DNA of 5,998 nucleotides, taken from assembly GCA_023460715.1 (NCBI GenBank), contig JAEWPH010000270.1, forward strand, positions 1 through 5,998. The letters are read 5' to 3'. The DNA comes from Pseudomonadota bacterium. GTDB lineage: Bacteria > Pseudomonadota > Gammaproteobacteria > Burkholderiales > Burkholderiaceae_C. Position 1 is the stretch's first letter, and the number at the start of each line of letters is the position of its first letter. The notes under the pieces are model-generated. The model was not told the DNA's origin. It worked only from the letters and a program-made list of their open reading frames with translations, and searched no databases. Both the position numbers and the translations under genes were made by a program. Of this stretch, positions 5,586 through 5,998 are shown piece by piece.

Positions 5586-5998
5586 ATGTCCCTGGCTTCT
5601 TCCGCTGCTGCCCCCATCGCCCTGGTGCCCGCCACCATCGATTTCTCTGCCCCTGCGCACGCAGTGGCGCGCCGACTGATCGGCGTGACGCTGCTGGTGG
5701 ACGGCGTGGGCGGCCGCATCGTGGAGACCGAGGCCTATGACCAGGCCGACGCGGCATCGCACACCTACGGCGGGCTTACCGCACGCAACGCCGCCATGTT
5801 CGGGCCGCCGGGGCATGCGTATGTCTACCGTTCGTACGGCCTGCACTGGTGCGTGAACACCGTCTGCCGCGAAGCCGGCCACGGCGCCGGCGTGCTGCTG
5901 CGCGCGCTGGAGCCCACGCACGGACTGGAGACGATGCGCGCCCGCCGCGGTCTGCAGGACGCGCGCCTGCTGTGCGCCGGCCCCGGCCGCCTGGCGCA
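5586..5998 (+). CDS. 3-methyladenine DNA glycosylase (AAG/MPG family), 3' end cut by window edge
   Basis: Base-excision-repair enzyme that removes alkylated purines such as 3-methyladenine, and often hypoxanthine, from DNA. The first 137 residues are present and the frame is open at the right edge, covering roughly two-thirds of a typical ~200-residue bacterial member. Family motifs run in order: [13 protein letters not shown] (28-40), [16 protein letters not shown] (44-59), [21 protein letters not shown] (65-85), LHWCVN (86-91), GVLLRALEP (102-110) and GPGRLA at the edge. Aligned by motif to human AAG, Glu49 matches the catalytic Glu125. Tyr51, His59, Tyr81, Tyr84, Asn91 and Arg106 match the substrate-pocket residues Tyr127, His136, Tyr159, Tyr162, Asn169 and Arg182, so the enzyme looks active. 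The start ATG is 21 bp after the GFA stop in the same frame with no clear Shine-Dalgarno, suggesting translation coupled to the upstream gene. Residues 1-15 are Ala/Ser-rich and variable. Confidence 0.93.
   Translation, partial: MSLASSAAAPIALVPATIDFSAPAHAVARRLIGVTLLVDGVGGRIVETEAYDQADAASHTYGGLTARNAAMFGPPGHAYVYRSYGLHWCVNTVCREAGHGAGVLLRALEPTHGLETMRARRGLQDARLLCAGPGRLA

Noticed and set aside
4947..5921. A 324-codon minus-strand frame opposite the GFA and glycosylase genes.
   Set aside because: It is Gly/Arg/His/Val-rich with no recognisable domain and is antisense to two genes with complete family motifs.

Overview
The window is high-GC DNA, with G/C-dominated third codon positions, and the gene content and protein styles fit a betaproteobacterium, most likely Comamonadaceae (Acidovorax-like). 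This assignment is inference from protein style and one intergenic repeat-like motif; no rRNA or other decisive marker is present.

Left part (1-3820, minus strand): an iron-acquisition cluster read right to left. It begins with a near-perfect Fur-box palindrome (3802-3820). A TonB-dependent siderophore receptor follows (3690-1441, 749 aa), then two small membrane proteins, DUF3325-like (1332-1054) and DUF3649-like (1073-759). Last is a PepSY-associated transmembrane protein (738 to beyond the left edge). The two small genes overlap by 20 bp and the PepSY gene starts 20 bp later, so these three are almost certainly co-transcribed. A 108-bp gap with a strong GC-only stem-loop separates them from the receptor. 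The likely division of labour is import of a ferric siderophore across the outer membrane by the receptor, with the inner-membrane proteins handling the ferri-siderophore or its iron in the periplasm, possibly by reduction. The second half of that statement is inference.

Middle (3922-4711, minus strand): an ExoD-family membrane protein, followed by a perfect 9-bp inverted repeat that may end its transcript before the Fur-regulated gene.

Divergent intergenic region (4712-5090, 379 bp): no convincing gene. It holds several imperfect stem-loops, an A/T-richer segment with two TATCAAA copies that resembles a degenerate dispersed repeat of Comamonadaceae genomes, and a strong Shine-Dalgarno for the next gene.

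Right part (5091-5998, plus strand): a GFA/CENP-V family zinc protein with the complete seven-cysteine pattern. A 3-methyladenine DNA glycosylase (AAG/MPG family) begins 21 bp after its stop and runs off the right edge. The two are probably one transcript.

No tRNA, rRNA, CRISPR array or insertion sequence was seen. A very long open frame on the plus strand (43-4128) is an antisense shadow of the minus-strand genes and is not annotated.
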